A stretch of 64,000 bases of DNA from Clostridium sp. CF012 (GTDB taxonomy: Bacteria; Bacillota; Clostridia; Clostridiales; Clostridiaceae), in contig NZ_JAHLEF010000007.1 in assembly GCF_018861755.1 (NCBI RefSeq), positions 124,001 to 188,000 of the forward strand, written 5' to 3'. Each line of letters begins with the position of its first letter. Position 1 is the stretch's first letter. Below, one piece after another: positions 8,768 to 18,005 of the stretch. A model generated the notes under the pieces. The model saw only the letters and a program-made list of their open reading frames with translations. It was not told the origin of the DNA and did no database searches. Made by a program: the position numbers and the translations under genes.

Positions 8768-9819
8768 TATTTATCGCCTCCTTTTTCAGATGGCTTTCTG
8801 CTAAATTTACAAATTATTTTGTCAAAGCTAAACTCTTTGGTCCCCATAAGTCCATGACGGAAAAAGATGACTACCATCATTAAGAGTGCTGAAAATACAA
8901 CCATTCTAAGTCCAGGTATTCCTTGAATTGTTATAAATCCAAAATTCATGGTCTCATCAAGAAATCTTAATGCTTCTCCTGCAATTGTTACGATGAAAGC
9001 AGCAATAATTGATCCTGTGATACTGCCCATACCTCCAAGTACTATAATAAGAAGTATATTAAATGTTAAGATGAACCTAAACATGAGTGGATCTATTGTA
9101 CCGAGTAAGTTACCTAAAAGCCCCCCACCTACGCCTGCAAAGAATGCTCCAATTGTAAAAGACAATACCTTATGTTTAAATAAATTGATTCCCATACTCT
9201 CTGCTGCTACCTCATCCTCACGTATTGCTTTAAAGGCTCTTCCATAGGAGCTATTTATGAGACAAGTAATTATTATAACAGTGGCGACCGCCGTTCCAAA
9301 GGTCCACCATATATTTGTGGTGTCAGGAATTCCTTTTAAGCCTAAGGCTCCGTTTGTTAGCGTTTGTGTATTTGTAAATATAACTCTTATAATTTCTGAA
9401 AAGCCTAAAGTAGCGATTGCCAGATAATCTCCTCTTAACCTTAACACTGATGATGCAATCAAATACCCAACAAAAGCTGTAATAAGTCCTGCTATAAGCA
9501 GTGCTGGTAAAAATGGCAATGTTAAGTTTGCTAGTGGTTTAATGATAGGTGCCAGAAAAAAATTCTGCGTCTTCATTTCTGGTGACATTGTTAGTAGTGC
9601 TGTAGCATATGCTCCCACTGCCATAAACCCAGCATGTCCTAGTGAAAATAAACCGGTAAAACCATTCACCAAATTCATACTTAATGCAAGGATTACATAA
9701 ATAGCACATAGATTTAATATTCTTGTGTTATACGAATCTAAATTTTTATCGATAAAGACTAACAGTACTATTAAAATTAACATAGAAATTAATGTTAATA
9801 TCAAATTCTTTTTTTTCAT
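8767..9819 (-). CDS. livM: branched-chain amino acid ABC importer, permease LivM
   Basis: 350-residue integral membrane subunit with about nine to ten hydrophobic segments, including SMNLVNGFTGLFSLGHAGFMAVGAY and the cytoplasmic coupling motif AIREDEVAAESMGIN. It pairs with LivH to form the pore. Three bases separate it from livH upstream, and its stop overlaps the livG start by one base. Confidence 0.94.
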   Translation of the reverse strand: MKKKNLILTLISMLILIVLLVFIDKNLDSYNTRILNLCAIYVILALSMNLVNGFTGLFSLGHAGFMAVGAYATALLTMSPEMKTQNFFLAPIIKPLANLTLPFLPALLIAGLITAFVGYLIASSVLRLRGDYLAIATLGFSEIIRVIFTNTQTLTNGALGLKGIPDTTNIWWTFGTAVATVIIITCLINSSYGRAFKAIREDEVAAESMGINLFKHKVLSFTIGAFFAGVGGGLLGNLLGTIDPLMFRFILTFNILLIIVLGGMGSITGSIIAAFIVTIAGEALRFLDETMNFGFITIQGIPGLRMVVFSALLMMVVIFFRHGLMGTKEFSFDKIICKFSRKPSEKGGDK

Positions 9820-9822
9820 ATT

Positions 9823-10716
9823 CTACACCTTCTCCGATATTTTTTCGCCCATTATGCCTGTTGGCTTAATCAAAAGTATTACAATAAGCATTATAAACGC
9901 AAATGCATCTCTATATCCCGATAAATCTTGGAAAAAAGCAACAAGCATAATTTCACCTATACCTAAAATAAAACCTCCAATAACAGCACCTTTAATATTT
10001 CCTATTCCTCCAATAACTGCTGCTATAAAACACTTTAATCCTGGCATAACTCCCATAAGTGGTAGAAGTGATGGAAACTTAAGTGCCCACATCAATGCTC
10101 CAACCGATGCAAGCATGGATCCAATTCCAAATGTAAATGAAATCGTTTTATTTACATCTATACCCATAAGTCCCGCTGTTTCATAATCTTTCGAAACAGC
10201 TCTCATTGCCATTCCACTCTTTGTATGATTAATCAAATATAATAGTAAATATAAAAGAACAAATGTAACTACAGGAATAACAAAAGTCAATCGCTGTACA
10301 GATATGTTTCCAATTTGAACCATTTTATCAAAAATTTCTGGAGTTGGAAAAGGTTTTGGCCTTCCTCCAAACAAAACAATTGCTACATTTTCCAAAAGAA
10401 AAGAGGCACCAATTGCAGAAATCATAATTGAAATTTTAGGTGCACCTCGAAGAGGTCTATATGCAGTTTTTTCAATTAGCATTCCCAGTGCACCAGTCAA
10501 AATTATCGCTATTAAAAAAGAAAAATACCAGGGCAACATGAAGGTTGATACTCCATAAAAAGCAAAGTATGTTGCCATCATAAAAATATCACCATGAGCA
10601 AAGTTGATCAGTCTTAATATTCCATAAACCATTGTATATCCAATTGCAATCAGTGCATACAAACTCCCAAGAGAAATCCCATTAGTAAGATGTTGCAAAA
10701 ATGTATCTAAGCTCAT
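9823..10716 (-). CDS. livH: branched-chain amino acid ABC importer, permease LivH
   Basis: 297-residue permease with about eight hydrophobic segments. ALIAIGYTMVYGILRLINFAHGD near the N-terminus and MRAVSKDYETAGLMGIDVN in the coupling loop are characteristic of LivH. Start preceded by GGGGGAGG. It is the first gene after the stem-loop that separates it from the binding-protein gene livK. Confidence 0.94.
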   Translation of the reverse strand: MSLDTFLQHLTNGISLGSLYALIAIGYTMVYGILRLINFAHGDIFMMATYFAFYGVSTFMLPWYFSFLIAIILTGALGMLIEKTAYRPLRGAPKISIMISAIGASFLLENVAIVLFGGRPKPFPTPEIFDKMVQIGNISVQRLTFVIPVVTFVLLYLLLYLINHTKSGMAMRAVSKDYETAGLMGIDVNKTISFTFGIGSMLASVGALMWALKFPSLLPLMGVMPGLKCFIAAVIGGIGNIKGAVIGGFILGIGEIMLVAFFQDLSGYRDAFAFIMLIVILLIKPTGIMGEKISEKV

Positions 10717-10744
10717 ATGTCCTCCCCCTCATACCTTTATTAAG

Positions 10745-10784
10745 AATAATACGCCTCACACCATTTTGATGGAAGCGTATTATT
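10745..10784 (-). other. intercistronic stem-loop between livK and livH
   Basis: A perfect 10-bp stem (10745-10754 with 10775-10784) with a 20-base loop and only a short AT tail. Placed just after the binding-protein gene, it probably stabilises the livK end of the transcript or partly terminates it, giving more binding protein than permease. Confidence 0.5.
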
Positions 10785-10795
10785 TTATGTCGCTA

Positions 10796-11965
10796 CTATT
10801 TAATAGGCTCTATAACTTCCTTAAATGTGAATTTTCCATCTTTAACTTGTTTAATTACAGCACTCTTTACCGCATTTCTATTTTCATCAAAATTGATAAC
10901 TCCAGCTGCCCCTTGGAAGTCTTTAGTTTTTGCAAGTTCATCTCTTAATTTAACTGAATCCGCAGACCCAACTCTCTTAATTGCATCTAAAAGAATAATA
11001 TAAGCATCATAACCAAGTGCAGCTACTGCTGCTGGTTCTTTTCCAGCATATTCTTTTCTGTACGCATTTAGGAATACTTCTGATTCTTTTGTGATTGGCT
11101 TTTCAGTAGCGAAGAAAGTTGAGAATGTTGCTCCTTCTACCGCTTCTTTTCCCGTTGTTATAAATTCTGGTGTTTCCCAAGTATCTCCTCCGATAAATGG
11201 TGTCGTTATTCCTAATTGCCTTGCTTGTCTTATTACTAACGCAGATTCAGTGAAATTACCAGGTGCAAAAATAACATCTGGATTTTTAGCTTTCAAGTTT
11301 GTAAGTTGTGCCGTGAAATCTTGATCTCCAGTATTGTAATTTGTTACCGCAACAATGGAATTTTCATCTCCTGTTAGTTTCTTAAAGGAATCTGTGAAAT
11401 ATTTTGCAAGTCCAATTGCATAGTCATTGGACACTTCTTGAACAATAGCAACCTTTTTAGCTTTTAATGTATTAAAAGCATAATTCGCCATAACAGTTCC
11501 TTGGAAAGGATCTATAAAACATACCCTAAAATAATATTCATTGCCTAATGTAACAAGTGGATTTGTACAAGATGTTCCCATTGTAGGAATTTTCGCTTTT
11601 TTAACTATATCTCCTGCTGCCATGGAAAGTGAGCTTCCCCAACTTCCAATTATCGCTGTAACCTTTTCTTTATCAACCAATCTTGCCGCTGCACTTGCTG
11701 CTTCCACTTTGTCTGACTTATTATCTACAAGTACAAGTTCAACTTTCTTTCCTAGCACCTCCGGGTAAAGTTTGTTTGCAAGCTTTATCCCTTCAATTTC
11801 TAGTGCCCCACCGGCTGCATTCGCTCCAGTCATGGGTTCGAAAACTCCAATTTTAATTACATCACTATCAGTTGCAACTTTCTCTGCTGTTTTTTTTCCA
11901 CAACCACTAAGCCCAATTGTCGCTATCATAAGAGTTATAAGCATAATTGATATTTTCTTTTTCAT
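10796..11965 (-). CDS. livK: branched-chain amino acid ABC importer, substrate-binding lipoprotein LivK-like
   Basis: 389 residues. The N-terminus MKKKISIMLITLMIATIGLSGCGKK is a lipoprotein signal with lipobox LSGC, so the mature protein is anchored outside the membrane. The body is a type I periplasmic-binding fold (IKIGVFEPMTGANAAGG, VTAIIGSWGSSLSMA, IPTMGTSCTNPLVT, FIGGDTWETPEF). It captures substrate for LivHMGF. Leucine/isoleucine/valine is the default prediction, but this family also binds amides, urea and aromatic compounds. Start has AGGGGGAA. Confidence 0.92.
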   Translation of the reverse strand: MKKKISIMLITLMIATIGLSGCGKKTAEKVATDSDVIKIGVFEPMTGANAAGGALEIEGIKLANKLYPEVLGKKVELVLVDNKSDKVEAASAAARLVDKEKVTAIIGSWGSSLSMAAGDIVKKAKIPTMGTSCTNPLVTLGNEYYFRVCFIDPFQGTVMANYAFNTLKAKKVAIVQEVSNDYAIGLAKYFTDSFKKLTGDENSIVAVTNYNTGDQDFTAQLTNLKAKNPDVIFAPGNFTESALVIRQARQLGITTPFIGGDTWETPEFITTGKEAVEGATFSTFFATEKPITKESEVFLNAYRKEYAGKEPAAVAALGYDAYIILLDAIKRVGSADSVKLRDELAKTKDFQGAAGVINFDENRNAVKSAVIKQVKDGKFTFKEVIEPIK

Positions 11966-12150
11966 TTTATTCCCCCTACTTTTTATTTTGATATTGTTAG
12001 AACTATCTTTTTATTCAATTAAAAATAAGTAAAAACTGCGTTTTCAAGAGTACCATACTTTTATTTGTTTGATTACAATAACTAATTTGTTTATTTTCTC
12101 AATTCTATTAATATAAGTTTTATGCGTTTATCTTCAATAATATGCCTAAA
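11966..12150. other. livK upstream region without a gene
   Basis: AT-rich leader region. A weak promoter candidate on the minus strand (TTGAAA, 18 bases, TTTAAT) lies within about 80 bases of livK. No T-box or known riboswitch core is recognisable. Confidence 0.35.
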
Positions 12151-12192
12151 AAAAATAGAGCCAGCAGATTTTTATCTACTAACTCTATTTTT
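12151..12192 (-). terminator. hairpin with minus-strand T-tract upstream of livK
   Basis: Imperfect 19-bp hairpin (outer ten pairs perfect, three mismatches inside, loop of about four) followed on the minus strand by eight Ts. It lies about 190 bases before livK, with no gene of its own strand immediately before it. It could be an attenuator in a long livK leader or a terminator that has lost its gene. Confidence 0.4.
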
Positions 12193-12212
12193 CTATACTT
12201 TGAAGAAAATAA

Positions 12213-12235
12213 GTGCCACCCAAGTGTCAAGTGGC
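12213..12235. repeat. second, imperfect copy of the GTGCCACCC palindromic element
   Basis: Begins GTGCCACCCA, identical to the arm of the palindrome at 6394, but the second arm has diverged; only TGCCAC/GTGGCA pairs at the ends. No T-tract follows, so it is unlikely to terminate here. Confidence 0.5.
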
Positions 12236-12364
12236 AAGTTTATATATATCTTGTTTACCTATGATAACACAAATTTGATATTCTTTATATTTTCTTCATA
12301 TAATAGTGTTAAAATTAATTTATATATAATAACCACATATAATTTAAATCAATGGAGGCTATTA

Positions 12365-12505
12365 ATGAAATCCTTAAAACAATGGTTCAATAATTTTATA
12401 AAAGATATGGGAAAAGCTAGTGAAGAAAGTTTTGGTGATAAAAAATTAGGTTGCTGTGGATTAAACACTAATAAGCCCAAAAATCCAACTAAACCACAAA
12501 AATAA
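12365..12505 (+). CDS. LDCC-motif-like small putative metal-binding protein
   Basis: 46 residues; ATG preceded by TGGAGG at good spacing and followed directly by a terminator. An amphipathic N-terminus (MKSLKQWFNNFIKDMGKAS) leads to SFGDKKLGCCGLN and a lysine/proline-rich tail. Clostridial small proteins of the LDCC family carry KLDCC at this position; here the aspartate is glycine. The paired cysteines suggest metal binding, which is the family name's inference rather than a tested function. A longer frame from 12122 is open but lacks a ribosome site. Confidence 0.75.
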   Translation: MKSLKQWFNNFIKDMGKASEESFGDKKLGCCGLNTNKPKNPTKPQK

Positions 12506-12528
12506 AACCCCATAGGGTTTTATTTTTT
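12504..12528 (+). terminator. terminator of the LDCC-like gene
   Basis: AAAACCC/GGGTTTT stem (12504-12510 with 12515-12521), loop CATA, then ATTTTTT. It overlaps the stop codon. Confidence 0.8.
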
Positions 12529-12580
12529 ACTATAACCGTTAATACTTATTTAATATAACAAAATTTATCTTTTGAATGTA

Positions 12581-13126
12581 TTACACAATATTATTTTTAC
12601 CTTTAGATTTTTGGATTATATAATTTAATTTATCAATAAATCTCTTTTTTTCATTCTCATTATTAAATACATGAACTGGAAGAATATATGCCGCAACAGA
12701 ACTAATAAATATAAAAATATGTTTTTGGGTTTGTGTTATTTTTTCAATAACACTCCAATCTGTCTTTGATTCACTTAGTGTACTACAATCAATAATACCC
12801 TTTTCTGTAAGTGTCAAGGAACGTTTACCCAACATATCTGTATTTTCACCTTCATCTAGCATTTTTGAAATTCTTTTCGATACACTCCATTTAAAGTATT
12901 TAGGATAAAATATAATCCATAGTACGCTGCTTACTAAAAACACTTTAAACCAATACCCAAGTGGAATACTTGTAACCCTTATCAACATAACTGGCATTAA
13001 TAAAAAAATTATAGGAACAATATATCTTTGGGCTATGAATAGCCTTTTAACACTCTTAGAATTACTCATGTAATTCATATTAAAATCTATATAGTCCTGT
13101 TTAGTTAGTTGATAATCAATTTTCAT
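12581..13126 (-). CDS. YcxB-family membrane protein
   Basis: 181 residues from the ATG at 13126, preceded by AGGGGGA; an ATG 15 bases upstream overlaps that ribosome site. Two hydrophobic segments near residues 35-55 and 60-80 are followed by a soluble C-terminal domain (RSLTLTEKGIIDCSTLSESKTDWSVIEKI... IFIFISSVAAYILPVHVF), the usual order in YcxB-like proteins. Function unknown. It is convergent with the LDCC-like gene. Confidence 0.75.
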   Translation of the reverse strand: MKIDYQLTKQDYIDFNMNYMSNSKSVKRLFIAQRYIVPIIFLLMPVMLIRVTSIPLGYWFKVFLVSSVLWIIFYPKYFKWSVSKRISKMLDEGENTDMLGKRSLTLTEKGIIDCSTLSESKTDWSVIEKITQTQKHIFIFISSVAAYILPVHVFNNENEKKRFIDKLNYIIQKSKGKNNIV

Positions 13127-13422
13127 AAAAATCCCCCTCAAATTTACAATTAGAATATCATAAAAAATTAAAATATTGTGTCTATATTTTACATTAATTC
13201 CAACTAGTTCGCAAGTAGCATATGAGTATATATTATAAGCCTTTTGGAAAATATTATATTGATAATATTTCTATGAGGTTTTATTATAATTAATATTTTT
13301 ATTCATCACATAGTTTCAATAACTATGTATTGTGTTTTTTATAATTATGTGATATATTGCTAATATACATTAAATGAATTAAATATTACTTAGTTTAATA
13401 TCTAATTTTATGGAGGTAAATT
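13127..13422. other. divergent intergenic region
   Basis: Very AT-rich with no gene. A small inverted repeat (13308-13315 with 13321-13328, ACATAGTT/AACTATGT) followed by GTTTTTT might be a weak plus-strand terminator, but no plus-strand gene precedes it. Confidence 0.35.
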
Positions 13423-14139
13423 ATGAAAATAAAAGATAGTTACATTCTTATAGCATTTGGTGATTCTATTACAAAAGGAATTATTTACGATGAAGAAAAA
13501 TCTAAATACGCTACTTTAAAAGAAAACTTTACAAGCATAATTGGGAATAAAATAAAAGGGCAAGTATACAACGCAGGTAAATTTGGGAGTACCATTATGA
13601 GAGGCGTTGGCAAGATGTATAATGATGTCATAAATAAATCACCTGATATTGTTTTAATAGAGTTTGGTGGCAATGACTGTGACTATAACTGGGATGACAT
13701 CGCTAAAAATCCTGACGATGAATATAAACCAAATACTGAAATTTCCATCTATCGCGAAACACTGCTGACAATGATTGATACATTAAAGAATAATCACATA
13801 TTACCTGTACTTATGACTTTGCCCCCCTTAGATCCTCTAAAATACTTCAAATGGATTACTAAGGAAGATTCTTTTGCAGAGGAAAATATTTTACATTGGC
13901 TAGGAACAAAGGATGCTCTTTTCAATTGGCATAGTTCATATAATAAAATCATTACGGAAGTAGCTAATGAAACAAGCACTGTGCTGATAGACGTGAGAAC
14001 TGAGTTTTTAAAACACAGCAACTACAGTGAGTTTTTATGTAAGGATGGTATACATCCAAATATTGATGGTCAATCATTAATAGCTACTGTTATATTAAAA
14101 TTTATAAGTGAAAACTATAATTTTTTATTACAAGTATAA
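13423..14139 (+). CDS. SGNH/GDSL-type hydrolase
   Basis: 238 residues, no signal peptide, hence probably cytoplasmic. Block I is FGDSITKG with nucleophile S15, block III is FGGNDCD (the G-x-N-D oxyanion motif) and block V is DGIHPN with the catalytic Asp/His. Members are esterases, deacetylases or lysophospholipases; the substrate is not predictable. TATGGAGG precedes the ATG. Single gene with its own terminator. Confidence 0.9.
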   Translation: MKIKDSYILIAFGDSITKGIIYDEEKSKYATLKENFTSIIGNKIKGQVYNAGKFGSTIMRGVGKMYNDVINKSPDIVLIEFGGNDCDYNWDDIAKNPDDEYKPNTEISIYRETLLTMIDTLKNNHILPVLMTLPPLDPLKYFKWITKEDSFAEENILHWLGTKDALFNWHSSYNKIITEVANETSTVLIDVRTEFLKHSNYSEFLCKDGIHPNIDGQSLIATVILKFISENYNFLLQV

Positions 14140-14146
14140 TTAATTT

Positions 14147-14185
14147 AAGGCTATGTTACCATCTAAATAATGGTAACATAGCCTT
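14147..14185. terminator. bidirectional terminator between convergent genes
   Basis: A 16-bp perfect stem (14147-14162 with 14170-14185), loop of seven, with A/T-rich flanks. It serves the SGNH hydrolase on the plus strand and the ABC exporter gene ending at 14200 on the minus strand. Confidence 0.9.
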
Positions 14186-14199
14186 ATTTATATTTTCTT

Positions 14200-16203
14200 T
14201 TATACTACTTCATTATCTAAATTTGCACCAGCAAATTGACTATTATACAGGTCTTCATAAAAACCCTTCTTAGCAAGAAGTTCATTATGACTCCCCATCT
14301 CTATAATACTTCCTTTATTCATAACTAGTATTAACTCTGCATCCCTAATTGTTGAAAGTCTATGAGCAATTACAAAGCTTGTTCTATTTTGCATAAGTGC
14401 GGTCATTGCTCTTTGTATATAAACTTCTGTTCTTGAGTCAACACTACTTGTAGCTTCATCAAGTATCATAATAGTTGGATTTGCAAGTATTGCCCTAGCT
14501 ATAGTAAGCAATTGTTTTTGACCCTGTGATATATTTGAAGCCTCTTCATTTAGTATTGTATTATATCCATCAGGAAGAGTCTTAATAAAGTGATGTGCAT
14601 GAGCTGCTCTTGCTGCCTCTATAATTTCTTCATTTGTAGCTCCATCTTTACCATAAGCAATATTATCCATTATAGTACCATTAAAGAGCCAAGTATCTTG
14701 AAGTACCATCCCAAACATATTACGTAGTTCTCCACGTTTTATGTCTCTGATATCTACCCCATCAATTGTAATCTTACCTGAACCTATCTCATAGAAACGC
14801 ATAAGCAAGTTAACAAGGGTAGTTTTACCAGCTCCTGTTGGACCAACTATTGCAATTGTATGACCTCGTTTTACATCAATGTTCATGTTCGTAATAAGGG
14901 GTTCATCTGCCTTATAGCTAAAGTCAACATTTTCAAACTTAACTTCGCCTTTAGGTAATTCTATAATTCTAGCGCTCGGAGCATCTGGTAACTCTTCAAT
15001 TTCATCTAAAAGTTCAAAAACACGTTCAGCAGATGCAATTGTTGATTGCATTATATTAGCAATATTTGCAGTTTGAACTATTGGTTGAGTAAACTGACTA
15101 GAATATTGGATAAAGGCTTGAATATCACCAATAGTAATTCTTCCTTGTGTTGCTAAATAACCTCCAACAACGCAAACTACTACATAACCTATATTACCAA
15201 CAAATCTCATCATAGGCATTATTATCCCAGATATGAACTGAGCTTTCCAACCTGAGTTGTACAACCTATCATTAATATTTCTAAACTTCTCTATTGAATC
15301 TTTCTCATGTCCAAAGGATTTAACGATTTTGTGGCCAGTATACATTTCTTCTACATGACCATTGAGCGCTCCAATTTCCTTTTGTTGAGCTGCGAAATAT
15401 TTCTGAGAGCGTTTTGCAACAAAAGCTGTCACAACAATATATAGTGGCAATGTTAAAATAACCACAAGTGTAAGTAGAGGGCTTATTGTAAGCATCATAA
15501 CTATAACACCTATGATAGTAACAATAGAAGTAATAAGTTGCGTAAGACTTTGTTGCAATGTGGTTGAAATATTATCAATATCATTTGTTACACGACTTAA
15601 TATCTCACCATGAGTTCTTGCATCATAAAATTTTAGAGGTAAAATTGAAAGCTTGTTATCAACGTCTTTACGCAAATTATAAACAGTTTTCTGAGCCACT
15701 CCAGCCATAATGTATTGTTGAAGAAAACCAAAAAGTGCGCTTATTAAATACAGTACTAGTAATAATAAAATAATGTTCTTTATATATTGAAAATCTATTT
15801 TACCACCATTTAAATCCATTATTTTAGTTATTCCAGTTTTAATCTGATCCATGCCCTCAATTACTTTTGGACTCTTTGCAGCTGCAGGATTAGCCTTTAT
15901 TACCGCTGTTATTTTATCCTGCTCCGAAAGAAGCTTAATCAATCCAAATTTACTCATTATACCTTCAAATAGTTTAGTTATAGCTTTTCCTGAAATCTTA
16001 GGTCCTACTATACTAAAAACAGTACTGATGATTGCAAATATAAATACCAATATAAAATTAACTCTTTGTGGTTTTAAATAACTTAATAATCTTTTTAACG
16101 TACCTTTAAAATCTTTTGCTTTTACTACAGGACCAGAAAAGGATCCCATTGGGCCGCCACCCATGCCTCCCCTTGCTCCACTGTTTTTTTTGTTTTCACT
16201 CAT
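14200..16203 (-). CDS. ABC exporter half-transporter (fused permease-ATPase), second of a pair
   Basis: 667 residues: a glycine-rich N-terminus (about 1-30), six membrane segments (about 50-360, with a large insertion at 85-140), then an ATPase domain. Walker A GPTGAGKTT, Q-loop LQDTWLF, signature NISQGQKQ, Walker B TIMILDEATSSVD and H-loop IAHRLST are all intact. Its start overlaps the preceding ABC gene by four bases (ATGA), so the two are translated together and probably form a heterodimer of the BmrCD/LmrCD kind that exports drugs or lipids. A MarR regulator heads the operon. Confidence 0.92.
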   Translation of the reverse strand: MSENKKNSGARGGMGGGPMGSFSGPVVKAKDFKGTLKRLLSYLKPQRVNFILVFIFAIISTVFSIVGPKISGKAITKLFEGIMSKFGLIKLLSEQDKITAVIKANPAAAKSPKVIEGMDQIKTGITKIMDLNGGKIDFQYIKNIILLLLVLYLISALFGFLQQYIMAGVAQKTVYNLRKDVDNKLSILPLKFYDARTHGEILSRVTNDIDNISTTLQQSLTQLITSIVTIIGVIVMMLTISPLLTLVVILTLPLYIVVTAFVAKRSQKYFAAQQKEIGALNGHVEEMYTGHKIVKSFGHEKDSIEKFRNINDRLYNSGWKAQFISGIIMPMMRFVGNIGYVVVCVVGGYLATQGRITIGDIQAFIQYSSQFTQPIVQTANIANIMQSTIASAERVFELLDEIEELPDAPSARIIELPKGEVKFENVDFSYKADEPLITNMNIDVKRGHTIAIVGPTGAGKTTLVNLLMRFYEIGSGKITIDGVDIRDIKRGELRNMFGMVLQDTWLFNGTIMDNIAYGKDGATNEEIIEAARAAHAHHFIKTLPDGYNTILNEEASNISQGQKQLLTIARAILANPTIMILDEATSSVDSRTEVYIQRAMTALMQNRTSFVIAHRLSTIRDAELILVMNKGSIIEMGSHNELLAKKGFYEDLYNSQFAGANLDNEVV

Positions 16204-17975
16204 GCTAATTCCTCCTCTGAAAGCTGTGAAGATACAATCTCATGATATATCTTGCAACTAGTTAAAAGTTCCTTATGTGTTCCCATTCCAGCTATTTTAC
16301 CTTCATCTAATACTATGATTCTATCCGCGTCCATAACCGTTGCAACTCTTTGAGCAATAATAAGTACAGTAGATTTCGCTGTTTCCTTTTTAAGTGCTGC
16401 TCGTAGTTTTGCATCAGTTTTAAAATCAAGTGCTGAAAAACTGTCATCGAAAATGTATATTTCAGGTTGTCTAACTAAGGCTCGTGCAATAGATAAACGT
16501 TGTTTTTGTCCACCTGAAACATTTGTTCCTCCTTGAGAAATAACATGTTCATATCCATCTTTCATTCCATTAACAAATTCTGTAGCTTGTGCTACAGTAG
16601 CTGCATGTTGGATTTCCTCAGCAGTAGCATTATTTTTACCAAATTTAATATTATCAGCAATAGTTCCTGAAAAGAGTACCGTATTTTGAGGAACGAACCC
16701 TATTTTTGTCCTTAGAGATTCTTGACTCATTTCGCGTACATCTACACCATCTACTAGTACTGAACCAGTAGCTGCATCATAAAAACGTGGTATTAAGTTT
16801 ACAAGGGTAGATTTACCGGAACCTGTACCACCAATAATTGCTGTTATTTCTCCAGGCAATGCACTAAAGCTTATATTACTAATAGCTGGTTGCTCTGCAC
16901 CTGGGTAGCTAAAAGACACATCCACAAATTCCACATATCCACTTTTTTTGTCAGCTAGTATTGAAATCTTTGGATCTATAATTTCTGGTTCCATGTCTAA
17001 TACTTCATTTATTCTTATTGCAGAAGCTTGAGCCCTAGGTATCATTATAAATACCATAGCAAGCATTAAGAAACCGAATAAAATTTGCATCCCGTATTGT
17101 ATAAATGCTATTAATGAACCAACCTCCATACTACCAGCGTCTATTCTTTTACCACCAAACCATATAATAGCAACTGTTGTGACATTCATAATTAACATCA
17201 TTACTGGTAATAAAAACGCCATAATTTTATTCACCTTTACAGCATTGTCCATAAGATCAGCGTTAGCATCATCAAATCTAACTTTTTCAGTATCTACACG
17301 ATTAAAAGCACGTATTACCCTAATGCCAGTAAGCTTTTCACGTAATACAAGATTCAATTTATCTATTTTCACTTGCATTAATTTAAATAGTGGCATTGCG
17401 TATTTAAGCGTTGCTGCAATAATTATTCCAAGCAGTGGAACTACAACAGCAAAGATCCATGTTAGTGACGTATCCTCTCTTAAAGCCATAACAACACCGC
17501 CTATGGCGGTTAAAGGAGCAAAAAGCATAATAGAAAACATCATTACTGTTACTGTTTGAATCTGAGTAACGTCATTTGTTGTTCTAGTTATAAGGGTAGC
17601 AGTTCCTACCTTATCAAATTCATGTAGCGAGAATCCTTCAACTTTTTCAAATAATTTGTTACGAATAATCCTACCAAGTCCCACAGCAGTTCTTGAAGAT
17701 AGGAATGAAGCTACAACTGAGCATATAGCACCACCTGCTGATATTAGTAGCATAAAACCACCTATTCTAATAATATAATCTACCCCTTTATAAGCTCCTG
17801 TAAAGCCTAAAAATGAAATAGTTTGAACTACATCTTTTTGCATTATACCTTTATCTACTATATCAGCCATCAATGTTGGTAAATATAGGTTTGCAAGTAC
17901 TTGTGTAAAAATCAATACAACTATTGCCAATATCTGCAATGTGTATTGTTTTAAAAATCTGAACAATTTGATCAT
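16200..17975 (-). CDS. ABC exporter half-transporter, first of a pair
   Basis: 591 residues with six membrane segments (1-330) and an ATPase domain. Walker A GGTGSGKST, Q-loop VPQNTVLF, signature NVSGGQKQ, Walker B IYIFDDSFSALD. The residue after the Walker B aspartate is D, not the catalytic E (FDDS), and the switch position reads IAQRVAT with Q in place of H. That marks this subunit as carrying the degenerate ATP site, as in heterodimeric exporters, while its partner has DE and H. RBS GGGGATGG. Follows marR. Confidence 0.92.
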   Translation of the reverse strand: MIKLFRFLKQYTLQILAIVVLIFTQVLANLYLPTLMADIVDKGIMQKDVVQTISFLGFTGAYKGVDYIIRIGGFMLLISAGGAICSVVASFLSSRTAVGLGRIIRNKLFEKVEGFSLHEFDKVGTATLITRTTNDVTQIQTVTVMMFSIMLFAPLTAIGGVVMALREDTSLTWIFAVVVPLLGIIIAATLKYAMPLFKLMQVKIDKLNLVLREKLTGIRVIRAFNRVDTEKVRFDDANADLMDNAVKVNKIMAFLLPVMMLIMNVTTVAIIWFGGKRIDAGSMEVGSLIAFIQYGMQILFGFLMLAMVFIMIPRAQASAIRINEVLDMEPEIIDPKISILADKKSGYVEFVDVSFSYPGAEQPAISNISFSALPGEITAIIGGTGSGKSTLVNLIPRFYDAATGSVLVDGVDVREMSQESLRTKIGFVPQNTVLFSGTIADNIKFGKNNATAEEIQHAATVAQATEFVNGMKDGYEHVISQGGTNVSGGQKQRLSIARALVRQPEIYIFDDSFSALDFKTDAKLRAALKKETAKSTVLIIAQRVATVMDADRIIVLDEGKIAGMGTHKELLTSCKIYHEIVSSQLSEEELA

Positions 17976-18005
17976 TTAATACCATCCCCATTCATTGTTA
18001 TTGTT

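Noticed and set aside
12198-12240. GGGTGGCAC on the minus strand upstream of livK as a T-box
   Set aside because: The T-box core requires GGGTGG-N-ACCGCG; the sequence continues with ACTTATT and no specifier stem is visible. It is explained by the palindromic repeat.
12122-12505. 127-residue frame ending in the LDCC-like protein
   Set aside because: The upstream part has no ribosome site, crosses two hairpins and looks non-coding; the 46-residue frame has an ideal ribosome site.
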